DNA of 5,715 nt from an uncultured beta proteobacterium (GTDB lineage: Bacteria; Pseudomonadota; Gammaproteobacteria; Burkholderiales; Rhodocyclaceae), in assembly GCA_903953145.1 (NCBI GenBank), contig CAJBIL010000119.1, positions 1 through 5,715 on the forward strand, given 5' to 3'. Positions 1 through 5,580 of this stretch are shown piece after piece. The notes under the pieces were generated by a model. It was not told where the DNA came from and ran no database searches. It was given only the letters and a program-made list of their open reading frames with translations. The stretch's first letter is position 1. Every line of letters begins with the position of its first letter. Both the position numbers and the translations under genes were made by a program.

Positions 1-949
1 CAACTACGTCTGCTATGGCCTGGTGGCGCGTGAAGTCGAGCGCATCGATTCGGGCTATCGCTCGATGATGAGCGTCCAAAGCTCGCTGGTCATGGTGCCG
101 ATCAACGAATTCGGAACGGAAGCGCAAAAGCAGAAATATCTGCCCAAGCTGGCGACCGGCGAATGGATCGGCTGTTTCGGCCTGACCGAACCGAACCATG
201 GCTCCGATCCGGGCAGCATGATCACCCGTGCCAGAAAAGTGCCCGGCGGCTATGCGCTGAGTGGCGCCAAGATGTGGATCACCAACAGCCCGATCGCCGA
301 TGTTTTTGTCGTCTGGGCCAAGGATGACGAAGGCCAGATCCGTGGTTTCGTCCTGGAAAAAGGCTGGAAGGGCCTTTCGGCGCCAGCCATTCATGGCAAG
401 GTCGGGCTGCGTGCGTCGATCACCGGCGAGGTCGTGATGGACGAAGTCTTCTGTCCAGAAGAAAATGCATTCCCTGATATCAGCGGCCTGAAGGGTCCTT
501 TCACCTGCCTGAACAGCGCGCGCTACGGCATCGCCTGGGGTGCGCTCGGCGCGGCGGAAGACTGTTTCTATCGTGCGCGGCAATACACCATTGATCGCAA
601 GCAGTTCGGCCGGCCGCTGGCGGCTAACCAGCTGATTCAGAAAAAACTGGCCGACATGCTGACCGAGATTTCGCTGGGGCTACAGGGATGCCTGCGACTG
701 GGACGAATGAAGGACGAGGGAACAGCATCAGTCGATATAACCTCAATCATGAAGCGCAACTCCTGTGGAAAATCACTCGACATTGCGCGTGCTGCGCGCG
801 ACATGCTCGGCGGCAACGGAATAAGCGATGAATTCGGCGTGGCAAGACATCTTGTGAATCTCGAAGTCGTCAACACGTACGAAGGAACTCATGACGTACA
901 CGCATTGATTCTGGGCCGTGCGATTACTGGGATTGCTGCTTTCTCCTGA
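1..949 (+). CDS. gcdH: Glutaryl-CoA dehydrogenase, 3' part (5' end outside window)
   Basis: FAD-dependent acyl-CoA dehydrogenase that oxidatively decarboxylates glutaryl-CoA to crotonyl-CoA in lysine, tryptophan and aromatic/dicarboxylate breakdown; a soluble homotetramer that passes electrons to ETF. The reading frame is open from base 2, so the GTG at 23 is internal and not the start. About 315 residues are visible of a family length near 390-395. Family blocks in order: SGYRSMMSVQSSLVM, whose Arg (codon 59-61) matches the substrate-carboxylate-binding Arg94 of human GCDH; the FAD-domain blocks GCFGLTEPNHGSDP and WITNSPIADVFVVWAK; RKQFGRPLAANQLIQKKLADM; ARDMLGGNGISDEFGVARH; and NTYEGTHDVHALILGRA. 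The Glu of YEGTHD (codon 881-883) is the catalytic base, Glu370 in human GCDH. The last 250 bases use visibly fewer G/C-ending codons than the start, but all expected residues are intact. It ends with TGA and is followed by a terminator. Identification is firm; substrate is inferred from the family motifs. Confidence 0.95.
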   Translation, partial: NYVCYGLVAREVERIDSGYRSMMSVQSSLVMVPINEFGTEAQKQKYLPKLATGEWIGCFGLTEPNHGSDPGSMITRARKVPGGYALSGAKMWITNSPIADVFVVWAKDDEGQIRGFVLEKGWKGLSAPAIHGKVGLRASITGEVVMDEVFCPEENAFPDISGLKGPFTCLNSARYGIAWGALGAAEDCFYRARQYTIDRKQFGRPLAANQLIQKKLADMLTEISLGLQGCLRLGRMKDEGTASVDITSIMKRNSCGKSLDIARAARDMLGGNGISDEFGVARHLVNLEVVNTYEGTHDVHALILGRAITGIAAFS

Positions 950-1033
950 CCGGCTGAACCCGCAAATACCTTCGAAAAAACCATGTCAAAGACATCCGGG
1001 AAGCATAGAGACTCAAGACTCAAGAAAGTGAAA

Positions 1034-1070
1034 GCAGGAACGCCCATGGGCGTTCCTGCCGACAGTTTTT
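1034..1070 (+). terminator. Rho-independent terminator-like hairpin after gcdH
   Basis: Arms GCAGGAACGCC (1034-1044) and GGCGTTCCTGC (1049-1059) pair perfectly over 11 bp around a CATG loop. Because CATG is self-complementary, 1034-1059 is a 26-bp perfect palindrome. A run of five T follows at 1066-1070 after a six-base gap, so the tail is looser than in a textbook terminator. It lies 85 bases after the gcdH stop and most simply ends that transcript. The rest of 950-1191 holds only a tandem heptamer (GACTCAA twice, 1010-1023) and no convincing gene. Confidence 0.75.
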
Positions 1071-1191
1071 CATTACTTCCCAGTGAGCCCGAGATGGTTC
1101 AAAAAATAATTAACTGAAACTAGACAAAAAGCAGCCAAGCGTACACTTCAGCAGATTATTCTAGTGATCGTGGCTTATTGGAGTTACGAAG

Positions 1192-1510
1192 TTGAAAACA
1201 GCCATTCTCAAATTTCTTCACAACTACGGCGAGCAGCTTGACGGCTGAAATTGCCGAGGCACTTAACATCCGTATAGCGCGAGCGCGGCTTAGAACGCAC
1301 TTGGCGAAGTTGTCATCCGCCCGCGATTTAATCTACTGCCGTGTCACGCGCCACGTGGACGGGCGAAAAATCGAAAGAATCAGCTATCGCCTTTCCTGCG
1401 ACATGCCCGCTCCAGCGCGGGGTCGAAAATCGTGCTCGGCCGTGCAAAAACGGATCACGGTAGCGGCATCAACTGACTGTGCGACATACTCCACCTCCTT
1501 ACGACAGTAA
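1192..1510 (+). pseudogene. Small winged-helix regulator-like gene, frameshifted
   Basis: A GGAG ribosome-binding site (1180-1183) sits 8 bases before a TTG at 1192. That frame reads (M)KTAILKFLHNYGEQLDG and stops at TGA 1246-1248. The next frame, open from TTG 1238 to the stop at 1508-1510, continues as LTAEIAEALNI, then an Arg-rich THLAKL helix, a beta/wing-like part (DLIYCRVTRHVDGRKIERISYRL) and an MPAPARGRK tail. Joined, they give the normal order of a small winged helix-turn-helix DNA-binding protein: helix 1, helix 2 TAEIAEALNI, recognition helix, wing. Removing one T at 1238-1239 (CAGCTTGACG to CAGCTGACG) restores one reading frame of about 105 codons. I therefore call a +1 frameshift. 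Alternatives are a sequencing error, or translation only from TTG 1238, which lacks helix 1 and has no clear ribosome-binding site. The last 25 residues look degenerate. The DNA target is unknown; its neighbour is the FUSC gene 126 bases on. Confidence 0.55.
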
Positions 1511-1560
1511 ATGTTAACTATCTACCTCACTATCGGTATCGTTTTTTTCCGTTGGGCCGC

Positions 1561-1575
1561 TTCAGTTGAACTGAA
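1561..1575. promoter_or_regulatory. Operator-like dyad upstream of the FUSC gene
   Basis: TTCAGTTGAACTGAA is a perfect 7-bp inverted repeat around a single central G, ending 61 bases before the FUSC start. A second, looser TGAA-N6-TTCA dyad follows at 1577-1590. The spacing suits a LysR-, MarR- or winged-helix-type operator over the promoter. Exporters of the aromatic-acid family are commonly controlled by such regulators. No good -35/-10 pair was found around it: TTGAAC (1566-1571) and TATGCA (1593-1598) are 21 bases apart, too far. The regulator is unknown. The rest of 1511-1636 shows no further gene. Confidence 0.4.
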
Positions 1576-1636
1576 ATGAATTTTCGTTCACCTATGCAAA
1601 AAACGCTTCGTTTTCGTATTTAGCGGATGGGCAATC

Positions 1637-2737
1637 ATGATCTCGCGAAGATGGCTGAAATTTCAGGCAATGGTGCTGGTGGAACTACGCCATCTGGCAA
1701 CCATCAACGCGAGTGACCGTCGCTGGCAAATGCCATTCTGTGCGGCGCTTGCCATGGGCTTTCCACTCCTGATTGGGGCCTATTTCGAGCGACTCGATTA
1801 CGGGCTTGTCTCGTCGCTGGGCGGTCTAGTATTTCTTTATTCGCCAAATACCCCGCTATCACACCGGATGATCTCACTGATGGCAGCAGCCTTCGGCCTG
1901 AGCGCCTGCTACGCCCTCGGGGTGATGAGCCACTTCTTTCCACTTCTACTGGTGCCGATGCTGACCTTTATCGCCATTCTGGTTTCAATGGTGTGCCGCT
2001 TCTACGTCGTCGAACCACCTGGTAGCCTTTTTTTCATCATGGCCGCCGCAATCGGAGCCTATTCCCCGATCGAGTTCTTGCAGGTTCCTCTGTACGTTGG
2101 CCTGCTGGCCATGGGTTGCCTGCTGGCCTGCCTGATCGCGTTTTTCTACAGTATCTACATACTGCGCCTGCAGCCGCCAAAACCAGTCACTCCCCTACCA
2201 CCAGCAACCTTCGATTTTGTCATTATCGATTCAATCATCATCGGGCTATTTGTCGGCATTTCACTGGCTTTGGCTCAGGCATTGCACCTGGAGCGGCCCT
2301 ATTGGGTGCCCATGAGCTGCTTGGCTGTAATCCAAGGTGTGTCATTACGCGCGGTGTGGAACAAGCAGGTTCACCGTATCGCTGGTACCGGCCTTGGCCT
2401 GCTTCTAGCGTGGTTATTGCTTACATTGCCACTGGATAAATGGAGCATCTCGCTGATGATGATGCTATTAGCTTTCCTGATCGAAACCCTAGTGGTACGG
2501 CACTATGGTCTAGCTGTGATATTCATCACCCCCCTGACCATATTCCTCGTCGAGGCAACCCAGCTTGGGCATGACTCACCTAACACGATGCTTCAAGCAC
2601 GCCTTTTTGATACCGTTCTGGGCTCTGTAGTGGGGCTTGTCGGTGGCGTATGCCTGCATAACCCACGTATTCGTAACCTATTGAGTCGCAGAATTTATTG
2701 GCTGTTTCCGTCACAGCGAAATCAAACCGACAGATGA
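1637..2737 (+). CDS. FUSC-family (aromatic acid exporter-like) inner membrane protein
   Basis: Predicted polytopic inner-membrane protein of 366 residues in the FUSC/ArAE superfamily (fusaric acid resistance, AaeB and YccS relatives), which is associated with efflux of aromatic acids. Hydrophobic segments lie near residues 34-50, 55-68, 79-97, 100-120, 129-148, 150-176, 194-216, 248-264, 270-287, 292-306 and 323-342. The diagnostic FUSC_2-like block is in the second half: PYWVPMSCLAVIQG (221-234), a W..QVHRIAGTGLGLLLA stretch (241-258), VVRHYGLAVIFITPLTIFL (286-304) and RLFDTVLGSVVG. The two halves look like two membrane bundles joined by a Pro-rich loop (179-191). It is about half the length of the 650-700-residue AaeB/YccS proteins and lacks their large cytoplasmic domain; shorter FUSC proteins do exist. 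The ATG at 1637 follows GGATGG (1625-1630). No membrane-fusion or outer-membrane partner is beside it, so substrate and direction of transport are inferred from family only. Confidence 0.8.
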   Translation: MISRRWLKFQAMVLVELRHLATINASDRRWQMPFCAALAMGFPLLIGAYFERLDYGLVSSLGGLVFLYSPNTPLSHRMISLMAAAFGLSACYALGVMSHFFPLLLVPMLTFIAILVSMVCRFYVVEPPGSLFFIMAAAIGAYSPIEFLQVPLYVGLLAMGCLLACLIAFFYSIYILRLQPPKPVTPLPPATFDFVIIDSIIIGLFVGISLALAQALHLERPYWVPMSCLAVIQGVSLRAVWNKQVHRIAGTGLGLLLAWLLLTLPLDKWSISLMMMLLAFLIETLVVRHYGLAVIFITPLTIFLVEATQLGHDSPNTMLQARLFDTVLGSVVGLVGGVCLHNPRIRNLLSRRIYWLFPSQRNQTDR

Positions 2738-2867
2738 TAACTGGTGGAGTCTGTTTGTTCGCCTAGAACATCCAGAGGCTCGGCGCGAAGCAATTACCAG
2801 TCGGCCTTGGCTGATATCTTTGGTGGGCACCGGACGGAACAAGCAGGGCGAACGACGATCACGCTGA
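2685..2867 (+). other. Open stretch without a start codon; possible gene remnant
   Basis: Beyond the FUSC stop, a different plus frame stays open from 2685 to TGA at 2865-2867 (60 codons). After the FUSC end it reads NWWSLFVRLEHPEARREAI and then SRPWLISLVGTGRNKQGERR. It has no ATG or GTG with a ribosome-binding site, and its first part is shadowed by FUSC. Composition after 2738 looks protein-like (charged residues mixed with Trp and Leu), so it may be the tail of a gene cut off when the neighbouring accessory segment was inserted. No family is recognised and chance is a real alternative. Nothing else is seen in 2738-2894, including no clear terminator for either convergent gene. Confidence 0.2.
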
Positions 2868-2894
2868 CCTTTTGCTGTAGCGATCTCTCCAAAG

Positions 2895-3221
2895 TCACGG
2901 TTCCTTCTTAAAGGTATCGAGTATCCGTCGAAGATGCTCTTTGGCGATGGGGTCCAACTGCAAGTAGTTACGATAGAAATTTTCGTCCATGTGGCGCTCC
3001 TCGGGCTCGCGGACATCATCTTCGATGAAGTAAGCAACCGTGACGCCCAATACGTCAGCCAGTGCAGTGAGCTTTTCAGCCGAGGGACGGTGCGAATCCT
3101 TATTCTCTAATTCCCAGAGATAGCTCTTAGACATTCCCCCTGCTTCGGCCAGCTTCTCGAGTGTCAGGCCCTGTTTCTTTCTGAGCGCGTTTAGTTTCTC
3201 ACCTAATCTCGTTGCTGCCAT
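2895..3221 (-). CDS. XRE-family helix-turn-helix transcriptional regulator
   Basis: DNA-binding repressor of the Cro/C1 (HTH_3) type, 108 residues, cytoplasmic and presumably dimeric. The HTH domain spans about residues 6-65: helix 1 LGEKLNALRKKQG, helix 2 LTLEKLAEAGG, recognition helix MSKSYLWELEN, then RPSAEKLTALADVLGVTVAYF. An acidic linker (68-80) leads to a C-terminal helix pair, FYRNYLQLDPIAKEHLRRIL (82-101), of the sort seen in XRE regulators of phages and mobile elements. That makes it longer than the roughly 80-residue restriction-modification controller (C) proteins. Many regulators of this shape sit beside an ImmA/IrrE protease, but none follows here. The start is fixed by AAGGAG five bases before the ATG (complement of 3227-3232). 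The gene diverges from the putative nuclease gene across an AT-rich spacer with GAAC/GTTC repeats, so it probably represses itself and the nuclease. The family call is firm; the target is inferred. Confidence 0.9.
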   Translation of the reverse strand: MAATRLGEKLNALRKKQGLTLEKLAEAGGMSKSYLWELENKDSHRPSAEKLTALADVLGVTVAYFIEDDVREPEERHMDENFYRNYLQLDPIAKEHLRRILDTFKKEP

Positions 3222-3258
3222 CTCGGCTCCTTTGCACTTCTACGCGCCAAATAATATC

Positions 3259-3264
3259 ACTATA
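3259..3264 (-). promoter_or_regulatory. Candidate -10 box for the XRE gene
   Basis: On the minus strand this reads TATAGT, 38-43 bases before the XRE start codon, in an AT-rich segment. It abuts the first GAAC repeat (3265-3273), so a protein bound there would block polymerase. No convincing -35 hexamer is seen at 16-18 bases, so the call rests on the -10 and position only. Confidence 0.35.
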
Positions 3265-3332
3265 CCGAACTTTTTAATTGACTTTGTTGAACAATTAGAG
3301 TAGTGTTCGAACTGTTCTATATGCCGAACTTT
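3265..3332. promoter_or_regulatory. GAAC-repeat operator array between the XRE and nuclease genes
   Basis: Four GAAC cores occur in 68 bases, at 3267, 3289, 3309 and 3326 (22, 20 and 17 bases apart). Two are identical nonamers, CCGAACTTT (3265-3273 and 3324-3332). Three take part in inverted repeats: TTGTTGAACAA (3284-3294), the 8-base palindrome GTTCGAAC (3305-3312), and GTTC-N8-GAAC (3314-3329). Repeats spaced about two helical turns apart fit cooperative binding by the XRE dimer. A possible plus-strand promoter lies within: TTGACT (3278-3283) with TAGTGT (3301-3306), spacer 17. Seen: the repeats and spacing. Inferred: the protein that binds them. Confidence 0.6.
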
Positions 3333-3404
3333 AATAAATTACATATAGGACTTTTTACTTCGCGCCGCCTTCGGGCTTATTAATATCTTGAATGGAGAAT
3401 CACC

Positions 3405-4190
3405 ATGCTGACCAATGCACAACCTAAAGAAACTGACGCTAGCACTGACATTACCCCAGAACGAATCCTTGATGTCATTAAGGATTATTTGCAGACCGCT
3501 CTTGAGAAAAACATCATTAAGCTGGCTTCGTCAGGCAGAGGTAAGCACCGCACCGACTCGTCGATCACCGAAGAGTCGATAGGTAATTCGCTACGCGGTT
3601 TTGCCGAAGGGCATCCACTCTTCACGCAACTGGGGCTGTCTTTTGAGATGGCAACCAATGGTAACTGGTATGACTTTCTGATCCGCTCAGCAGATGATTC
3701 CATCTGGCTCCCCATCAATCTGAAGGTCTCATCCTTGGAGGGCAATGACGATCTATCTTCTAAAGATGGCGTCTTCTATGCGCTTACAGGCATTCGACCA
3801 ACCACGGGGATGACCCGGAACTGGGATCTCTTCTGCCAGAACTTGGCGATTCATGTGAAACGGAATAATTGCTTGGCCGACTATTACTATCTTGTTGTGC
3901 AAAAAACTTCGCCGGGAAAATCTGTGGGAAAAGTCTTTTGGACAAGCCTGCTTCGACTGCAGCGGGTAACCCCGAATGGCTGTAATCCTCCTTTCCAGTG
4001 TAAATGGAAGGAGAACACTGAGAGGGCTGCTTGGGGACGCCAGCAAGCTGTCGATAATCTTATAAATGTATTGGGTGAAACTTTCGTACAGCGTGCCAAA
4101 GCCTTCGATTCGTTCAGAACTCACTTGGTACCGACCTTTTCCGGCGGCCTGAAAACGAGATGGTTCGGGGATTGTCTTTGCCCGGTGTAA
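3405..4190 (+). CDS. Putative PD-(D/E)XK-type restriction endonuclease
   Basis: Predicted cytoplasmic DNA endonuclease, 261 residues, a normal size for a type II restriction enzyme. The core is residues 78-130: LSFEMATNGNWYDFLIR, then WLPINLKVSS, then DDLSSKDGVFYALTG. Asp90, Asn105 and Lys107 give D-X14-N-X-K, a PD-(D/E)XK site with Asn for the usual acidic residue; MspI is the known precedent (Asp99, Asn117, Lys119). Further family-like parts are RNWDLFCQNLAIHV (138-151), a core strand DYYYLVVQK (159-167) and PNGCNPPFQCKW (190-201), a late block like those in several type II enzymes. The N-terminal 75 residues are mostly helical and polar. GGAG at 3394-3397 sits seven bases before the ATG. 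It diverges from the XRE gene and is followed by a metallophosphoesterase gene. No methyltransferase is in the window. The fold call is by eye; recognition sequence unknown. A non-restriction nuclease or a modification-dependent enzyme is possible. Confidence 0.6.
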   Translation: MLTNAQPKETDASTDITPERILDVIKDYLQTALEKNIIKLASSGRGKHRTDSSITEESIGNSLRGFAEGHPLFTQLGLSFEMATNGNWYDFLIRSADDSIWLPINLKVSSLEGNDDLSSKDGVFYALTGIRPTTGMTRNWDLFCQNLAIHVKRNNCLADYYYLVVQKTSPGKSVGKVFWTSLLRLQRVTPNGCNPPFQCKWKENTERAAWGRQQAVDNLINVLGETFVQRAKAFDSFRTHLVPTFSGGLKTRWFGDCLCPV

Positions 4191-4306
4191 CTTGTGATTG
4201 AATCAGCAATATTTGAATTTCGCACCTCAAATGAAACAGCAGGCGGATTTCAGATAATTGATAGGCAGCCACGGGTATGGGTGTTTAATTTTTTCTGATG
4301 AAGTTC

Positions 4307-4324
4307 GACGCTATCGGTGGCGTC
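4307..4324. other. Small hairpin in the leader of the metallophosphoesterase gene
   Basis: GACGCTA and TGGCGTC pair around a TCGG loop (seven pairs, one of them T-G). No T-run follows, so it is not a terminator; it ends 43 bases before the next start codon. It could be an mRNA-stabilising or attenuating structure, or chance. The rest of 4191-4367 has T-runs (4284-4294) but no convincing terminator for the nuclease gene and no well-spaced promoter. Confidence 0.25.
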
Positions 4325-4367
4325 CTATGCTTCGTAATAAATCGAGTTAACCATTGGGGGTGGGTTC

Positions 4368-5135
4368 ATGATCTGGATTCTTGGCGATGTACATGGCTTT
4401 TTTTACCATGTCATTGAGCACGTGCAGCTCGCCGCCAAGCGTGGATCACCCCCGGATGCGATTATTTTTCTGGGTGATTTAGATTGCAGCCAAGCCCTTC
4501 ATCAGGTGCTTTCTGAAATTCGTGATTTGACCGATATCTGGTTTATCCACGGCAATCACGATACCGATGACAAATGGCGCTGGAACTACCTCGCCAAGTC
4601 AGAGTTGGCTGATAAAAACCTGCATGGACGCGTCGTAGAGATTGCTGGCCTTCGGGTCGCTGGCCTTGGCGGCGTCTTCCGGCCTAAAACGATCTGGGCG
4701 CCGGATAAACCTGACGGCGTTGTTCACAAAAATTACGATAGTTTTGTTCGCTCGCTTAAAAAGAAGCCGACACAGCAAGACAGTGAGGCCGTAGAAACGG
4801 CCGAGGAAATCCGCCACAAATCATCAATTTTCCCCGACACCGTGATCACGCTGGCAAGGCAGCGCGCGGATATTTTGCTCTGCCACGAAGCCCCGTCCTG
4901 CCATCCTTATGGCTGGAAAGCCATTGACGATCTCTCACGCAGTATGCGGGTGCAGCGTGTTTTCCACGGTCACCACCACGACTGCCGAGACTACAGCGCG
5001 CGTAACGCTCAGCGTGGTTTTGAGGTCTATGGCGTTGGATTTTGTGGCATTACTGCCCTCAGCGCTTCGGACGTCGTTCAGGTACGACCGGGAGATTTTG
5101 ATGATGTAGTCGAAGGCTCGGGAGGGCAAGGTTGA
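4368..5135 (+). CDS. Calcineurin-like metallophosphoesterase
   Basis: Dinuclear-metal phosphoesterase of 255 residues, cytoplasmic (no signal peptide or membrane segment). All signature blocks are present in order: GDVHG (6-10; metal ligands Asp7, His9), GDLD (36-39; Asp37), GNHD (62-65; Asn63, catalytic-type His64), LLCHEAP (170-176; His173) and HGHHH (200-204; His202 and His204). An insert between blocks three and four (about 98-160) begins VAGLGGVFRPKTIW and continues into a charged KKKPTQQDSEAVETAEE stretch; it probably caps the active site and sets specificity. The ATG at 4368 follows a G-rich region (GGGGG 4356-4360, TGGG 4361-4364). The family covers protein phosphatases, nucleotide hydrolases and nucleases, so the substrate cannot be read from the motifs. 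It follows the nuclease gene on the same strand after 177 bases, too far to prove an operon. A role in nucleic-acid or nucleotide processing within the cassette is inference only. Confidence 0.85.
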   Translation: MIWILGDVHGFFYHVIEHVQLAAKRGSPPDAIIFLGDLDCSQALHQVLSEIRDLTDIWFIHGNHDTDDKWRWNYLAKSELADKNLHGRVVEIAGLRVAGLGGVFRPKTIWAPDKPDGVVHKNYDSFVRSLKKKPTQQDSEAVETAEEIRHKSSIFPDTVITLARQRADILLCHEAPSCHPYGWKAIDDLSRSMRVQRVFHGHHHDCRDYSARNAQRGFEVYGVGFCGITALSASDVVQVRPGDFDDVVEGSGGQG

Positions 5136-5170
5136 AAACTGCCATGAACTGATAGCGCCCCGCGCAAGTG

Positions 5171-5199
5171 GTGTCACGATTCGACCAATATGATATATT
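5171..5199 (+). promoter_or_regulatory. Candidate extended -10 promoter for the small downstream gene
   Basis: GTGTCA (5171-5176, four of six matches to TTGACA), a 17-base spacer, then TGATATATT (5191-5199), which is TATATT (five of six) with the TG of an extended -10. It lies after the metallophosphoesterase stop, giving a leader of roughly 115 bases. The leader contains a weak stem (CCTCG 5274-5278 with CGGGG 5285-5289) and a pyrimidine-rich stretch. Found by eye. Confidence 0.5.
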
Positions 5200-5322
5200 T
5201 CTTTACTTTCGTTGTTCATTTTTCCCAAGGATTCATTCACACAAAAGCTCATTAGATCTCCCTCGCGGCCTCACCTCGTTTTCTCGGGGACTGGAGGATT
5301 GCGTCTTTTAAAGGAGATCATG

Positions 5323-5568
5323 ATGCGAATGAATCGAAATTCCCGCCCTACCTATCAGTACCAAGCAACCCGTCACCGCCAAGTCTGGCAAGCAACTTTT
5401 CCCTGGCAGTCGTTCTTCGGGAGTTGTACAGCAATCTCAAGAGATTCTGACGACACATTTTTTGTTCTGGTACAGAATCGAAGCAGCCAGAAATGGCTCC
5501 CCATTGAAAAAGTGCTCACCGAAGCAGAAGTCAACGAATGGCTCCGGCGGTGCCGGCGTCCCGGGTAA
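5323..5568 (+). CDS. Small basic Trp-rich protein of unknown function
   Basis: Not recognised. The start is set by a strong AAGGAG (5311-5316) six bases before ATG 5323; an in-frame ATG at 5320 would be only three bases away, and the open frame further upstream has no good signal. The product is 81 residues. The N-terminal 20 residues are polar and basic (MRMNRNSRPTYQYQATRHRQ). The middle, VWQATFPWQSFFGSCTAIS then DDTFFVLVQNRSSQKWLPIE, looks like a small beta-rich domain. It ends in a helix, TEAEVNEWLRRCRR. Four Trp and many Arg/Gln suggest binding to nucleic acid or a partner, but this is a guess. There is one Cys in the body and one in the tail, no signal peptide and no membrane segment. 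It has its own promoter candidate and is closed by a good terminator 12 bases after the stop, so it is probably a monocistronic real gene. Small proteins of this kind are frequent in integrative elements. Confidence 0.65.
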   Translation: MRMNRNSRPTYQYQATRHRQVWQATFPWQSFFGSCTAISRDSDDTFFVLVQNRSSQKWLPIEKVLTEAEVNEWLRRCRRPG

Positions 5569-5580
5569 TCTCTGAATAGT

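Noticed and set aside
1010..1023. Tandem heptamer GACTCAA twice
   Set aside because: Two copies only, with no associated feature; too short to interpret.
2116..2439. Plus-strand open frame of 107 codons inside FUSC
   Set aside because: Out-of-frame shadow of a clear membrane-protein gene, with His/Ala-rich nonsense composition.
3361..3376. Small GCC-TTCG-GGC hairpin upstream of the nuclease gene
   Set aside because: Stem of three pairs with no T-run; too weak to call.
3753..4124. Minus-strand open frame of 123 codons
   Set aside because: Entirely antisense to the nuclease gene, no ribosome-binding site or recognisable domain; shadow frame.
4935..5252. Minus-strand open frame of 105 codons with GGGAG five bases before its ATG
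   Set aside because: About two thirds lies antisense to the metallophosphoesterase, including its GHHH motif, which gives a low-complexity Val run. The first 39 residues match no family, so the Shine-Dalgarno match is probably chance.
5212..5322. Longer version of the small protein from TTG 5212
   Set aside because: No ribosome-binding site at 5212, whereas AAGGAG at 5311-5316 clearly points to ATG 5323; 5212 also lies too close to the candidate promoter.
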